Source: Neorhizobium galegae bv. orientalis str. HAMBI 540 (lineage in GTDB: Bacteria > Pseudomonadota > Alphaproteobacteria > Rhizobiales > Rhizobiaceae). Taken from it: a stretch of DNA of 64,000 nt. Below, piece by piece: positions 47,752 through 56,618 of this stretch (positions within the stretch are counted from its first letter, which is position 1; each line of letters begins with the position of its first letter). The translations under genes were made by a program, and so were the position numbers. The stretch is taken from contig NZ_HG938353.1 in assembly GCF_000731315.1 (NCBI RefSeq), positions 2,170,001 through 2,234,000 on the forward strand. Reading direction: 5' to 3'. Below the pieces are notes generated by a model. It worked only from the letters and a program-made list of their open reading frames with translations, ran no database searches and was not told the origin of the DNA.

Positions 47752-49935
47752 TTACTTGATCCGGATACGCTGCTTTTCGATCGGTTGGACGAAGAGCCGG
47801 GCAACCTCGTCGGCCGGCATCGGCTTGCCGTAACGATAGCCCTGCCCCGCCTCGCAGCCCATCAGGCGAAGCGCCGCCTCCTGCTCCTCGGTCTCGATAC
47901 CCTCGGCGATCGTCTTCAGCCCCAGTTCCTTGCTGAGCATGATCAACGCCCGGGTGATGGCCGCGTCGCGCGGTTTGGTCAGGAGGTCCCGAACGAAGCC
48001 CATGTCGATCTTGAGCGTCGTCAGCGGATAGCGCTGCAGCGAGCCGAGCGAAGCATAGCCGGTGCCGAAATCGTCGAAAGCAATGCCGACGCCGAGTTCG
48101 CTCAGCGCCTGAATCGACTCGAGTGACTGATCGTCGTCGTTGAGCGTGACCGTCTCGGTGATCTCGATCTCCAGGAGCCGCGGATCGAGAGCGTAGCGCG
48201 CGATCAGGTCGACGACGCTGCGCGCCAGATCGCCGGCCCGAACCTGCGCGGGAAACAGATTGACGCCCATCTTGATCGGCGGATAACCGGCTGCATTCCA
48301 GGCGGCCATCTGGCGACCCGCCTCGTCCAGCACCCACAGGCCGACGTCGAGCGCGATAGAACTCTGCTCCAGAGCCGGAAGGAAAGCGGCGGGCGACAGG
48401 AGACCGCGTTCGGGATGCTGCCAGCGTATCAATGCTTCGACGCCGAACACCTCGCCGGTCTCGATGGTCACCTGCGGTTGATAGTGCAGCACGAGCTCGT
48501 GCCTGTTCAAAGCCCGCAGCAATTCGTCCCGGAGCGTTCGCCTTGCCAGGGTCTCGTTGCGCATCGACTGTTCGAACATGCGCACGACGCGACCGCCGGC
48601 CTGTTTGGCCCGATAGAGCGCGAAATCGGCGCTGGCGATCAGTTCCTCCGCATCCGAACCATGATTGGGAGCGAGCGAAAAGCCGACGCTCGCCCCGACA
48701 CGGAACGTGTGCCCGGCAACCTCGAACGGTATCTTGAAAGCCTCGATGACCACATTTGCGGTCTTCTGGGCGATAAGGGGATCGCCAGTTCCGGGAATGA
48801 GAATGGCAAACTCGTCGCCGCCGAACCGGGAGACCGTGACGTTACGATCGAGAACCGCCGGCAATCTGACACCGATCGCCTGCAGCAGGGAGTCGCCGAC
48901 GCCGTGCCCCAGCCGATCGTTGACGTCCTTGAAGCCGTCGAGATCGAAGAGCAGCACGGCAAGCGGCCGCTTGCTCGCCAGTTCCTCGCGCAGAAGGTCC
49001 TCGAAACGAGGCCGGTTGCATAGGCCGGTGAGCGTATCCTGGCTTGCCAGCCTCAGGAGCCGGACGTCGCGGTCACGGCGTTCGGATATGTCCTTGATGA
49101 TGGCGCCCACGCCGACGCCGCGCTGATCGTGCCAGATCGAAAGGGCCATCTCGATCGGAAACTCCGTACCATCCTTGCGGCGAGCCGAAACCTCGACGGT
49201 CTTGCCCTTGAGCTTGGAATTGCCGCCCGCGGCCACGCGCGCGAGACCGGCATTGTGGGCCGCGCGGAATCGCTCCGGCACGATCATGTCGAGCGAGCTG
49301 CCGATCATCTCCTCCCGTCCGAAACCGAACATGTCGAGCGCCGCCTGGTTGACGAATTCGATCCGGCCGGTGGGATCGACGGTAATCAGCGAAAGATCGG
49401 TAGCATTCGCAAAGTTGGCAGCCGTCGCCTGCGGTATGCCCTCGCGACGCAATTCCATGTGCTCCATGACCATGGCTGCAAGGCCCGCGAGCGTCCGCCT
49501 TTCCCGCTCGGAAAAGCTTTCGCGCACCTGCGTGTCGGCGATGCACAGCGCTCCGATCCGAAAACCGTCCGGCGAGACCAGCGGCGCTCCGGCGTAAAAC
49601 CGGATGAATGGTTCGCCGGTGACGATCGGCAGGCTGGAGAACCGGGCGTCGAACCGGGCGTCGGACACCACGAGAACATCATCCGTGCGGATCGTGTGAT
49701 CGCAAAAGGATTCGGATCGGTGGGTCTCCTCGATATCGAGACCGGAACAGGCCTTGAACCATTGCCGATCCTCCTCGATCAGCGTCACGAAAGCCATGCG
49801 CGTGGAAAAAAGCTCCGAGGCAAAACGGCAGATGCGATCAAAACGGTTTTCAGGCCCGGAACCCGCAATACGGTAATTTGCCAGAGCGTCGAGCCGTCTG
49901 CGCTCTGCAATATCGATGCTGTCGACGTGGGACAT
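47752..49935 (-). CDS. GAF-PAS-GGDEF-EAL protein (cyclic-di-GMP turnover)
   Basis: A 727-residue cytoplasmic protein. GAF domain at about 10-155 (FDRICRFASELFSTRMAFVTLIEEDRQWFKACSG), PAS at about 175-290, GGDEF with intact GGDEF at 372-376, EAL with E500 in VEALIRW. The EAL residues NLFPAQ, EITET, DDFGTG, KIDMGFV, AEGIET and GQGYRYGKP are also present. Both activities look competent: cyclase and phosphodiesterase. Which dominates cannot be read from sequence. Start chosen at ATG 49935, preceded by CGGAGC; an earlier in-frame ATG (49980) lacks a ribosome site. Close to the hybrid kinase but separated by 175 bp; each probably has its own promoter. Confidence 0.92.
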   Translation of the reverse strand: MSHVDSIDIAERRRLDALANYRIAGSGPENRFDRICRFASELFSTRMAFVTLIEEDRQWFKACSGLDIEETHRSESFCDHTIRTDDVLVVSDARFDARFSSLPIVTGEPFIRFYAGAPLVSPDGFRIGALCIADTQVRESFSERERRTLAGLAAMVMEHMELRREGIPQATAANFANATDLSLITVDPTGRIEFVNQAALDMFGFGREEMIGSSLDMIVPERFRAAHNAGLARVAAGGNSKLKGKTVEVSARRKDGTEFPIEMALSIWHDQRGVGVGAIIKDISERRDRDVRLLRLASQDTLTGLCNRPRFEDLLREELASKRPLAVLLFDLDGFKDVNDRLGHGVGDSLLQAIGVRLPAVLDRNVTVSRFGGDEFAILIPGTGDPLIAQKTANVVIEAFKIPFEVAGHTFRVGASVGFSLAPNHGSDAEELIASADFALYRAKQAGGRVVRMFEQSMRNETLARRTLRDELLRALNRHELVLHYQPQVTIETGEVFGVEALIRWQHPERGLLSPAAFLPALEQSSIALDVGLWVLDEAGRQMAAWNAAGYPPIKMGVNLFPAQVRAGDLARSVVDLIARYALDPRLLEIEITETVTLNDDDQSLESIQALSELGVGIAFDDFGTGYASLGSLQRYPLTTLKIDMGFVRDLLTKPRDAAITRALIMLSKELGLKTIAEGIETEEQEAALRLMGCEAGQGYRYGKPMPADEVARLFVQPIEKQRIRIK

Positions 49936-50150
49936 CTCTGCTCCGGAGGCGGGCGGTAGTACCACACCATAGAAATCCATCCATTAGAGAAAGCATAACG
50001 AGGCGCCCCCAAGAAATGAATGGTGTTTGGCCGAGGCCTCACCCGTTTAGCGGGATGGAAGAAAGCTTTTTCGACTTAAAATGAAAAACCTTCCGGATTT
50101 GCACCCGGAAGGTCGTTTCGATTAGGCACACTGCCCGGAAATGGATCAAC

Positions 50151-51692
50151 TTATAGGGGAAGGTAGTAACGGCCCCGCTCGTCGCGCTCCAGTCCCCTGG
50201 AGCGGAAAGTGTCGAGTTCGCGGACAACTTCGCGACCGTCGCGACTGCCGACTGCCGCCATCAGCTCCTCGAAATGCTTTGCGCCGTCCTTCAGAGCCGC
50301 TTCGAGCGAGGGGAAACGCTTGCCGGGATAGGACGGAGCCTGCGGCGTGACGAGTTCCCAGTTCTGGGCATGCTGCATCGGCCAAGTGAGATCGTAGCCG
50401 GCCTTGGCACCGGAACGGGAGCCGTGAAGCGACGGATCGAGCGGCGACAGCCGAACACCAGTTGCGATCACCAGATCGCGGTCGGCCTGGAAACGGGTGC
50501 CGAACGCCCATTCCATCTGGCTGTCGTCGAAAATATCGATGTCCGGATCGACGACGAAGACGTTCTTGACGCCGACGGCACCGAGAACCGCGTAGAGTGC
50601 CGAACGGGCCTCGCCCGGATAGGTCTGGCGGATCGAGAAGCGCATGCTCATCGATCCACCGGCGGCGACCGGCGCGTAGACGGCAACCGGCTGGCGCACC
50701 ACATCGCCGAGCGTCTTCCAGACGTTCATCTCCATGCGCAGCGCCTCGAGGTTGGACGTATCGGTGAAGTCCATGCGATTGCCGGAGATGGTCGCCGTCT
50801 GGAACAGCGCATCCTTGCGATGGGTGATCGCGGTCACATGGAAGACCGGGTTGGTCTTCACGACGCCGTAGTAGCCGAGATATTCGCCGTAAGGGCCCTC
50901 CTTCTCCACGTAACCGCGCTCGTCGAAATAACCTTCGATGACCATTTCCGCGTCGGCCGGGACCATGATGTCGCTGGTCACGCATTTGACGATCGGCAGC
51001 GGCGCGCCGCGGAGCGACGAGATCAGCTCCAGCTCGTCGACCGGTTCCTTCATGGTGGCGGACACCATGTCGATCGGGTGGCAGCCGACCACGTAAGCGA
51101 CATTCAGCCGCTCGCCGCGCGCGGACGCGGCCATGTACATGACACGCAGGTCGCTCGGCGCGATCAGGTCGACGCCCGCTTCCTGCGGGCCGCGCAGCAT
51201 CAGCCGGCGCATGCCGCAATTGTAACGGCCGTCCTTCGGGTCGATCGTGTAGTCGATCGTCGCGGAAATGTAGGGCGCGCCGTCAAGCGCGTGCTGCACG
51301 TGGACCGGCAGCTTGAGGAGATCGGCGTCAGCGCCTGTCAACACGACCTGCTGCACGGGCGCTTCGCCCCCGGAAAGCTTCACCAGTTCCGGCTTCAGCG
51401 ACAGGCGGCGGCGCATCTCGAGCGCCACCTCGCCGGCCGGCACGCCGAAAGCCTTGGCGAGACGGGAACGGCTTCCGACCACGTTGCCGACCAATTGCTG
51501 GCCTTCCGGACCGGCATTTTTGAACCAGACGGCCTTCGGGTTGTTCTGCAGGATCGCCGCGACATCGGCCAGATCGACCTTCTTCTCACGGATATCGAGC
51601 TCGTCCGCGCTCAGGCTCTCGACGAAATTCTTCAACCGGAAACGGTCGAGATCAAGTGCGGCGGCGGATTGAGTTGTCGTATTGGCGGTCAT
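50151..51692 (-). CDS. UbiD-family prFMN-dependent decarboxylase
   Basis: A 513-residue reversible (de)carboxylase of the UbiD family, using prenylated FMN. N-terminal and central blocks are present (YNCGMRRLMLRGPQEAGVD, GAPLPIVKCVTSDIMVPADAEMVIEGYFDERG, EGPYGEYLGYYG with the catalytic-region Glu, FVVDPDIDIFDDSQMEWAFG). It lacks the UbiX partner nearby, so prFMN must come from elsewhere. It is not likely to be the ubiquinone enzyme: rhizobial ubiD normally lies in other contexts, and the divergent neighbour is a solute-binding protein for small acids. Substrate is probably an aromatic or unsaturated acid imported by that protein. GAGAGGAC precedes the start. Confidence 0.85.
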   Translation of the reverse strand: MTANTTTQSAAALDLDRFRLKNFVESLSADELDIREKKVDLADVAAILQNNPKAVWFKNAGPEGQQLVGNVVGSRSRLAKAFGVPAGEVALEMRRRLSLKPELVKLSGGEAPVQQVVLTGADADLLKLPVHVQHALDGAPYISATIDYTIDPKDGRYNCGMRRLMLRGPQEAGVDLIAPSDLRVMYMAASARGERLNVAYVVGCHPIDMVSATMKEPVDELELISSLRGAPLPIVKCVTSDIMVPADAEMVIEGYFDERGYVEKEGPYGEYLGYYGVVKTNPVFHVTAITHRKDALFQTATISGNRMDFTDTSNLEALRMEMNVWKTLGDVVRQPVAVYAPVAAGGSMSMRFSIRQTYPGEARSALYAVLGAVGVKNVFVVDPDIDIFDDSQMEWAFGTRFQADRDLVIATGVRLSPLDPSLHGSRSGAKAGYDLTWPMQHAQNWELVTPQAPSYPGKRFPSLEAALKDGAKHFEELMAAVGSRDGREVVRELDTFRSRGLERDERGRYYLPL

Positions 51693-51746
51693 TTTGTCCT
51701 CTCCCGAAAACGCGTTTCTGCGTGGGATGTTTTCTAGTCAGAACAG

Positions 51747-51759
51747 TTGATTAAATCAA
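51747..51759. promoter_or_regulatory. Palindrome 1 in the ubiD/Bug divergent promoter
   Basis: TTGATTAAATCAA, a perfect 13-bp palindrome about 55 bp upstream of the ubiD start. Candidate operator for the divergent pair; the regulator is not in the window. Confidence 0.4.
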
Positions 51760-51767
51760 ATATAATT

Positions 51768-51781
51768 ATACAATGTTGTAT
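51768..51781. promoter_or_regulatory. Palindrome 2 in the ubiD/Bug divergent promoter
   Basis: ATACAA-TG-TTGTAT, a perfect 6+6 palindrome resembling GntR/FadR-type operators (known pattern; match judged by eye). It lies 71-84 bp before the Bug gene start, on the ubiD side of the spacer. Confidence 0.45.
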
Positions 51782-51851
51782 CAGGTCGCATCGGGGAGGT
51801 GCGATCGGCCAGTGTCGACTGCAAGACCGGGCCATCCATGGGAGGGAATTT

Positions 51852-52832
51852 ATGCAGACTATCACGCGTCGTTTCGTGCTTGCCGCATCGGTCGCCGTCG
51901 CGGGCAGCGCCTTCGGGCTTTCGCCGGCCACGGCACAGACGAATTACCCAAATCAGACCATCAGCATGATCTGTGCGTTCCCGGCGGGCAGCGGCGCCGA
52001 TGTCATCGTCCGCTTTTTCGCCGAAAAGATCGCCAAGGTTTCGGGCGCCACCATCATCGTCGAAAACAAGCCGGGCGCCGGCGGCAATATTGCCGGCCAA
52101 TACGTCACGCGCTCCAAGCCGGACGGTTATACGATCTTCTTCCATACCGGCAGCGCCGTCGCCGGCAACATGCACATGTTCAAGACGCCGCCCTTCGACG
52201 TGGTGAAGGACCTGCAGGTCGCAGCCACCGTCAACAAGCAGCCACACATGATCGCCGTTCCGATATCGAGCCCGATCAAGACCATGAAGGAACTGACCGA
52301 ATACCTGAAGAAGGAAGGCTCCAACGCGAGCTACGCCATCAACAACACGTCGGGCAAGGTTCTCGCCGCCATCTACAAGCAGGAAGCCGGCCTCGACACG
52401 GTTGAAGTCGCCTACAAGAGCAGCGCCGATTCGATGAACGACATTTTGAGCGGTGCGATGGCCTTTGCGGCCCAGGATCCGGTCTTCTCCCTGTCGCAGC
52501 TTCGCGAAGGCCGCTACCGCCTGCTGGCGGTCAGCTCCGCCAAGCGCATTCCGGGCGCTCCCGACGTTCCGACGATGACGGAATCCGGCTACCCGATGGA
52601 CCAGGTCGGCTGGTTCGCGATGATGGTCCCCTCGGCGACGCCGAAAGATATCGTCGACAAGATCAATGGCTGGACCAGGCAGGTTCTCGCCCAGGAAGAC
52701 GTCAAGAAATTCGTGACCGACCAGGGCGGCGACGTGTTCGTCTCGACGCCGAAAGAAGGCCAGGAATATCTGAAGAAGGAAGTCGCGGCCTGGGCAGGCT
52801 ACGTCAAAATCGCCAATATCCCGCAACAGTGA
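51852..52832 (+). CDS. Bug-family (TctC-like) periplasmic solute-binding protein
   Basis: A 326-residue exported binding protein of the tripartite tricarboxylate transporter family. The N-terminus TITRRFVLAASVAVAGSAFG has paired arginines, so export via Tat is possible; cleavage near ATA-Q. The mature part carries the family blocks YPNQTISMICAFPAGSGADVIVRFFA, ENKPGAGGNIAGQYV and RSKPDGYTIFFHTG, which bind a dicarboxylate or similar acid. The start is ATG 51852 with GGGAGGG upstream. No tctA/tctB membrane genes follow, so it is an orphan receptor, as many Bug proteins are; it may use a distant TctAB or act as a sensor. Divergent from ubiD, suggesting a shared substrate. Confidence 0.88.
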   Translation: MQTITRRFVLAASVAVAGSAFGLSPATAQTNYPNQTISMICAFPAGSGADVIVRFFAEKIAKVSGATIIVENKPGAGGNIAGQYVTRSKPDGYTIFFHTGSAVAGNMHMFKTPPFDVVKDLQVAATVNKQPHMIAVPISSPIKTMKELTEYLKKEGSNASYAINNTSGKVLAAIYKQEAGLDTVEVAYKSSADSMNDILSGAMAFAAQDPVFSLSQLREGRYRLLAVSSAKRIPGAPDVPTMTESGYPMDQVGWFAMMVPSATPKDIVDKINGWTRQVLAQEDVKKFVTDQGGDVFVSTPKEGQEYLKKEVAAWAGYVKIANIPQQ

Positions 52833-52887
52833 GGAATCGGACCTCCGGCTCCACTCTGTCGGCCCCCACGGCACCGCTTCCGACCTG

Positions 52888-52909
52888 CGCGGGCACCTGC
52901 CCGCGTTTT
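52888..52909 (+). terminator. Terminator after the Bug gene
   Basis: CGCGGGCA-CC-TGCCCGCG followed by TTTT, 55 bp beyond the stop. The rest of the 252-bp spacer to fixL is the fixL leader; no clear FixK or FixJ site was seen there. Confidence 0.7.
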
Positions 52910-53084
52910 CACACCGGACATAAGAAACCACGCAAAACTATATGTTTTTTAGATCACGACGGTTTCCGCCGTTGGACGCCGCATCCGCGCTCATGCTAGA
53001 ACCAGTTTAAGGACAGGCTGTCAGGTTTCATATGCACAAGGGAATGGGGTTCCTCCTGCAGACGATCGGCTTCGGATAAGCATC

Positions 53085-54602
53085 ATGGCTTCCAGGACGT
53101 TCGCCGAAAAGAAGGATGACTATATTCAGTCTTTCTTGAGCCGTCGGTTTTCAGCCGCGGAAGTCTATTTTATTGCGACCATCTGCGTGCTGGTTGCGTT
53201 TGCGCTGCGCTTCTCGCTGCACGGCGTTCTCGACGATAAGGCGCCCTTCACATTCTTCATTCCGCCGATCCTCGTTGCCGCCCTTATCGGCGGCATGCGG
53301 GCCTCGCTTTTCGCCGTGGTGCTTTCGGTTCTGGCAGCCTACGTGATCAAGGAACTGACGCCGCGGGGGGCCAATTTCACGGAAATGGCGATGATCGGCA
53401 TCGTCGGCGTGGTGATCGCGCTGCTCGGCGAAATACTTCACTCTGCCCGCAAGGCGATCGGAAAAGCCCAGGCAAAAGCCGACTCCCGCGAAGCGCATCT
53501 TCGCTCCGTCCTCGACACTGTTCTCGATGCCAGCATCGTCAGCACAAGGGACGGCACGATCGTCTCCTTCAATGCCGCAGCAATCCGCCAGTTCGGTTAT
53601 GGCGAAGACGAGGTGGTCGGCCAGAACCTGCGCATGCTGATGCCGGAACCCTACCACCGCGAACATGACGGCTACATGGAAAGGTATCTGAGGACCGGTG
53701 AAAAGCGGATCATCGGCATGGACCGCGTGGTCGTCGGACGACGCAAGGACGGCTCGACCTTCCCGATGAAGCTTGCAGTCGGAGAGACCCATACCGGCGG
53801 GGAAACCTTCTTCACCGGCTTCGTGCGGGACCTGACCGAACGCGAGGAGTCGGCTGCACGCCTGCAGGAGATCCAGGGAGAGCTCGCCCGCCTCGCCCGC
53901 CTCAATGAAATGGGCGAAATGGCATCCACCCTTGCCCACGAACTGAACCAGCCGCTCTCGGCGATTGCCAATTATGTGCACGGCTGCGCGCGCCTTCTGC
54001 GCGACATGGACGAAGCCGTCGCAGTGCGCATGCGCGAAGCGTTGGAAGAGACGGCGAACCAGTCGCTCCGGGCGGGCCAGATCATCAAGCATCTCAGGGA
54101 ATTCGTGACCAAGGGCGAAACGGAAAAGGCGCCGGAGAACATCCGCCGCCTGGTCGAGGAAGCCGGCGCTCTGGCGTTGGTCGGCTCGCGCGAAAAAGGC
54201 GTCCGTGCGATCTTCGAATTCGCGCAAGGGCCGGAAATGGTCACCGTCGACCGCATTCAGGTTCAGCAGGTGCTCACCAACCTGATGCGCAACGCCATCG
54301 AGGCGATGCGCGACAGCCAGCGGCGGGAACTGGTCATCCGCACCCTCCAGGAAAACGAGGACATGATCCAGGTGATCGTCCAGGATACCGGCCCCGGCAT
54401 TCCCGAAGAGATCGCCGGGCAGCTTTTCAAGCCCTTCATCACCACCAAGGCGGGCGGTATGGGGATAGGGCTTTCGATTTCCAAGCGCATCGTCGAAGCG
54501 CATGGCGGCGAGATGACGGTGACGCGCAACGCGGCCGGAGGCGCGACGTTCCGTTTCACACTCCCGATCGACAAGGAGGAACGCGAGAATGCAGACGGGT
54601 GA
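53085..54602 (+). CDS. fixL: Oxygen-sensor histidine kinase FixL
   Basis: A 505-residue membrane heme-PAS histidine kinase. Four hydrophobic segments occupy residues about 25-115; the heme PAS domain about 130-260; the kinase about 270-500. The heme ligand is His194, in YHREHDGY, and the phosphorylated His is H285, in [10 protein letters not shown]; both positions equal those of S. meliloti FixL. ATPase motifs [17 protein letters not shown] and [10 protein letters not shown] are intact. Under low oxygen FixL autophosphorylates and passes phosphate to FixJ. The gene overlaps fixJ by 14 bp and heads a fixL-fixJ-fixT-fixK group on the + strand. No nif, nod or fixNOQP genes are in the window. Confidence 0.96.
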   Translation: MASRTFAEKKDDYIQSFLSRRFSAAEVYFIATICVLVAFALRFSLHGVLDDKAPFTFFIPPILVAALIGGMRASLFAVVLSVLAAYVIKELTPRGANFTEMAMIGIVGVVIALLGEILHSARKAIGKAQAKADSREAHLRSVLDTVLDASIVSTRDGTIVSFNAAAIRQFGYGEDEVVGQNLRMLMPEPYHREHDGYMERYLRTGEKRIIGMDRVVVGRRKDGSTFPMKLAVGETHTGGETFFTGFVRDLTEREESAARLQEIQGELARLARLNEMGEMASTLAHELNQPLSAIANYVHGCARLLRDMDEAVAVRMREALEETANQSLRAGQIIKHLREFVTKGETEKAPENIRRLVEEAGALALVGSREKGVRAIFEFAQGPEMVTVDRIQVQQVLTNLMRNAIEAMRDSQRRELVIRTLQENEDMIQVIVQDTGPGIPEEIAGQLFKPFITTKAGGMGIGLSISKRIVEAHGGEMTVTRNAAGGATFRFTLPIDKEERENADG

Positions 54603-55209
54603 CTACACGATCCATATCGTCGACGACGAGGAGCCGGTCAGGAAGTCCCTCGCCTTCATGCTGACCATGAATGGCTTTGCCGTACGCATGCATGAAACCG
54701 CCTCGTCCTTCCTGCAGTTCGCGCCGAGCGTCAGGAACGGTGTTTTGGTTACCGACCTCAGGATGCCGGACATGACCGGCGTCGAGCTGATTCGCAAGCT
54801 GACCTCCAGCCGCGCCGGCATTCCGTCGATCGTCATCACCGGCCATGGCGACGTGCCGATGGCAGTGGAGGCGATGAAGGCAGGCGCCATCGACTTCATC
54901 GAAAAACCTTTCGGGGACACGGTCATCATCGAAGCGATCCAGCGGGCTGCCGAGCTGCTGTCGGACAAAACGCTCGATACCGACGACCTAGCCGAGGTTC
55001 AGACACGGCTTGAAAGCCTGAGCGATCGGGAGAGGCAGGTGTTGGCCGCCGTGGTTGCCGGTCTGCCGAACAAGTCGATTGCCTACGATCTCGACATAAG
55101 CCCTCGCACCGTCGAGGTGCATCGCGCCAACGTCATGAGCAAGATGAAGGCGAAAAGCTTGCCACAGCTCGTTCGCATGGCAATGGCTGCCGGTTTCGGT
55201 CCCAATTGA
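54589..55209 (+). CDS. fixJ: Response regulator FixJ
   Basis: A 206-residue regulator: receiver domain 1-125 with acidic pocket D12/D13, phospho-acceptor D56 in VTDLRMP, Thr in VITGHG and Lys in IEKPFGD, and a LuxR/FixJ helix-turn-helix about 145-200 ([39 protein letters not shown]). Phosphorylated by FixL at low oxygen, it activates fixK (and nifA in symbionts). The start lies inside fixL (14-bp overlap), giving stoichiometric coupling. All phospho-relay residues are present. Confidence 0.96.
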   Translation: MQTGDYTIHIVDDEEPVRKSLAFMLTMNGFAVRMHETASSFLQFAPSVRNGVLVTDLRMPDMTGVELIRKLTSSRAGIPSIVITGHGDVPMAVEAMKAGAIDFIEKPFGDTVIIEAIQRAAELLSDKTLDTDDLAEVQTRLESLSDRERQVLAAVVAGLPNKSIAYDLDISPRTVEVHRANVMSKMKAKSLPQLVRMAMAAGFGPN

Positions 55210-55235
55210 GGGCCCCCAAATTTATTGAAACTTTC

Positions 55236-55249
55236 TTGATCTATCGCAA
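55236..55249 (+). promoter_or_regulatory. FixK-type box upstream of fixT
   Basis: TTGATCTATCGCAA matches TTGAT-N4-ATCAA (recalled consensus) fully in the first half and 3 of 5 in the second. It lies about 77 bp before GTG 55326, where FixK or FnrN could activate from about -41. Known fixT genes of S. meliloti are FixK-dependent. Confidence 0.42.
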
Positions 55250-55325
55250 AGCGCAAGTCCCCCCGCAGGCACTAGATGTCTCCCTTCAGCAGCTCTCCGG
55301 CTGCCCCACCCGCGCGGGAAATTCG

Positions 55326-55676
55326 GTGTTATCACAAGCGAGAACCATAATTGTCATCGCGCCCGATCTCGGTCTCAGGCAGTCGTTGACATTCGCACTG
55401 GAGGTGGAGGGCTATCACGTCGAGGCTCACGAATCCTGGCGCAAGGGCACCATCACCGCCGGCCAGACGCTTTGCATGATCATCGACGATCAGGTACTGC
55501 GTGCTTCGAGCGACGCCCTGCAGCGTCTGCTGCAGTCGGGCCAGGCCGTGATCCTGCTTACCGACGGCATGTCTCCGTCCGTCGAAGGCGAGCTCGGCCC
55601 GATCCAGAGCCTCACCAAACCGTTCAACGGGGCCGATCTCCTGGGTCTCGTCAAGGACCTTGCGCTGACAGCCTGA
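55326..55676 (+). CDS. fixT: FixT-like degenerate receiver (FixL kinase inhibitor)
   Basis: A 116-residue single-domain receiver homologue between fixJ and fixK, the position of fixT in S. meliloti. FixT inhibits FixL phosphorylation and so limits fixK expression. The fold is recognisable (TIIVIAPDLGLRQSLTFALEVEGYHVEAHES, strand LCMIIDD, SLTKPFNGADLL with the conserved Lys), but the acidic pocket is reduced to D14 and the phospho-acceptor motif is altered, so it is probably not a normal relay protein. Only one Cys (C50) is present. Start taken at GTG 55326, which has GGGAAA upstream and gives a length close to known FixT (about 108); a TTG at 55206 overlapping the fixJ stop would add 40 residues and place the FixK box inside the gene. 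Confidence 0.72.
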   Translation: MLSQARTIIVIAPDLGLRQSLTFALEVEGYHVEAHESWRKGTITAGQTLCMIIDDQVLRASSDALQRLLQSGQAVILLTDGMSPSVEGELGPIQSLTKPFNGADLLGLVKDLALTA

Positions 55677-55707
55677 GCCGCGTCGGCTGCCGTCGTCCCG
55701 CCTGCCC

Positions 55708-55720
55708 TACGTAAATCCCC
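55708..55720 (+). promoter_or_regulatory. FixJ-like binding site upstream of fixK
   Basis: TACGTAAATCCCC resembles the FixJ site of rhizobial fixK promoters (about TAMGTAGTTTCCC, recalled), matching 10 of 13. It is 74-86 bp before the fixK start, suited to an activator. Confidence 0.5.
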
Positions 55721-55793
55721 CTAGTGATACAACCCAATTTTCCCCCTGCACGTCTTCTGGCATCTTGAGACTACAGCAAGGGGAGACGTGAAG

Positions 55794-56444
55794 ATGCACA
55801 CCGCAGCCGCTCATGCCACGAAATTGGAGCTCACCAAGAGCCAGATCGTGATCGCACCCCAGACCGCGGGTCTCTTCCGGGCCAATTCTGTGACGACCTT
55901 CAATGCCGGCGCTGAAATCTACGCTCCCGGCGACAAGGCAGGAACATTCTATCACGTCGAATTCGGTGCCGTGCGGATCCACCGCCTGTTGTCGGACGGA
56001 AGGAGGCAGGTCATTGCCTTCCATCTGGCCGGAGAAACTTTCGGGTTCGAGGCTGACCGGACCCATAGTTTCTTCGCCGAAGCCATCGCTCCGACAGGTT
56101 TGCGCGCCATCAACCGCGCAGCCAATGACCAGGCCTTGCCGGAACTGCTCTCGCTGGCGCTGCGCGGCATGCTGCGCGCCCAGGAACATATCATGATGAT
56201 CGGCCGCCAGACGGCGGTGGAACGGATTGCCGGCTTCCTCGTCGACATGGCGGAACGCCAGGGCGGGCTCGAACATTTCGACATACCCATGACCCGGCTG
56301 GATATAGCCGACTATTTAGGCCTGACGATCGAAACGGTGTCGCGCGTTTTCGCAAAACTCCGTGCGGCCGGCCTTATCAAACTGCGGAGCATTCGTTGCA
56401 TCGAAATCAAGAAGCACGAAGCACTCCGCAGCCTCTGCGCATGA
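55794..56444 (+). CDS. fixK: Crp/Fnr-family regulator FixK
   Basis: A 216-residue Crp/Fnr protein: cyclic-nucleotide-binding-like domain about 25-140, dimer helix, then a C-terminal helix-turn-helix TRLDIADYLGLTIETVSRVFAKL with the E-xx-SR residues that read TTGAT half-sites. There is no N-terminal cysteine cluster (the only Cys residues are near the C-terminus), so it is FixK type and not oxygen-sensing itself, unlike FnrN. In rhizobia it activates fixNOQP and other microaerobic genes. Start chosen at ATG 55794, with GGGGAG eight bases upstream; a GTG six bases earlier is too close to it. A FixJ-like site precedes it, completing the FixL-FixJ-FixK cascade with the FixT brake. Confidence 0.9.
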   Translation: MHTAAAHATKLELTKSQIVIAPQTAGLFRANSVTTFNAGAEIYAPGDKAGTFYHVEFGAVRIHRLLSDGRRQVIAFHLAGETFGFEADRTHSFFAEAIAPTGLRAINRAANDQALPELLSLALRGMLRAQEHIMMIGRQTAVERIAGFLVDMAERQGGLEHFDIPMTRLDIADYLGLTIETVSRVFAKLRAAGLIKLRSIRCIEIKKHEALRSLCA

Positions 56445-56473
56445 CAGTGAATGAAAGTGCATAGCAGTGCATG

Positions 56474-56583
56474 AGCGGACGGTGGCGGCCGTCCGCTGAC
56501 CATGGAAGTGCATATCTCCTCAATTTCGTAACATCCTCCCTCACTGCTAAGCGGCAGGTCGTCGTCCCCCGGCGACCTGCCGC
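56474..56583. other. Two stem-loops in the fixK/cutC convergent spacer
   Basis: Stem 1 is AGCGGACGG/CCGTCCGCT (56474-56497, 9 bp). Stem 2 is GCGGCAGGTCG/CGACCTGCCGC (56551-56583, 11 bp). Neither has a clear T run, so they may slow transcription or protect mRNA ends rather than act as classical terminators for the convergent genes. Confidence 0.5.
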
Positions 56584-56618
56584 AAAGTCGTGCCTGCCGA
56601 CCGGCAGACACCTCAGCA

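Noticed and set aside
55794..56444. FnrN (oxygen-sensing) instead of FixK
   Set aside because: There is no N-terminal cysteine cluster for an iron-sulfur centre.
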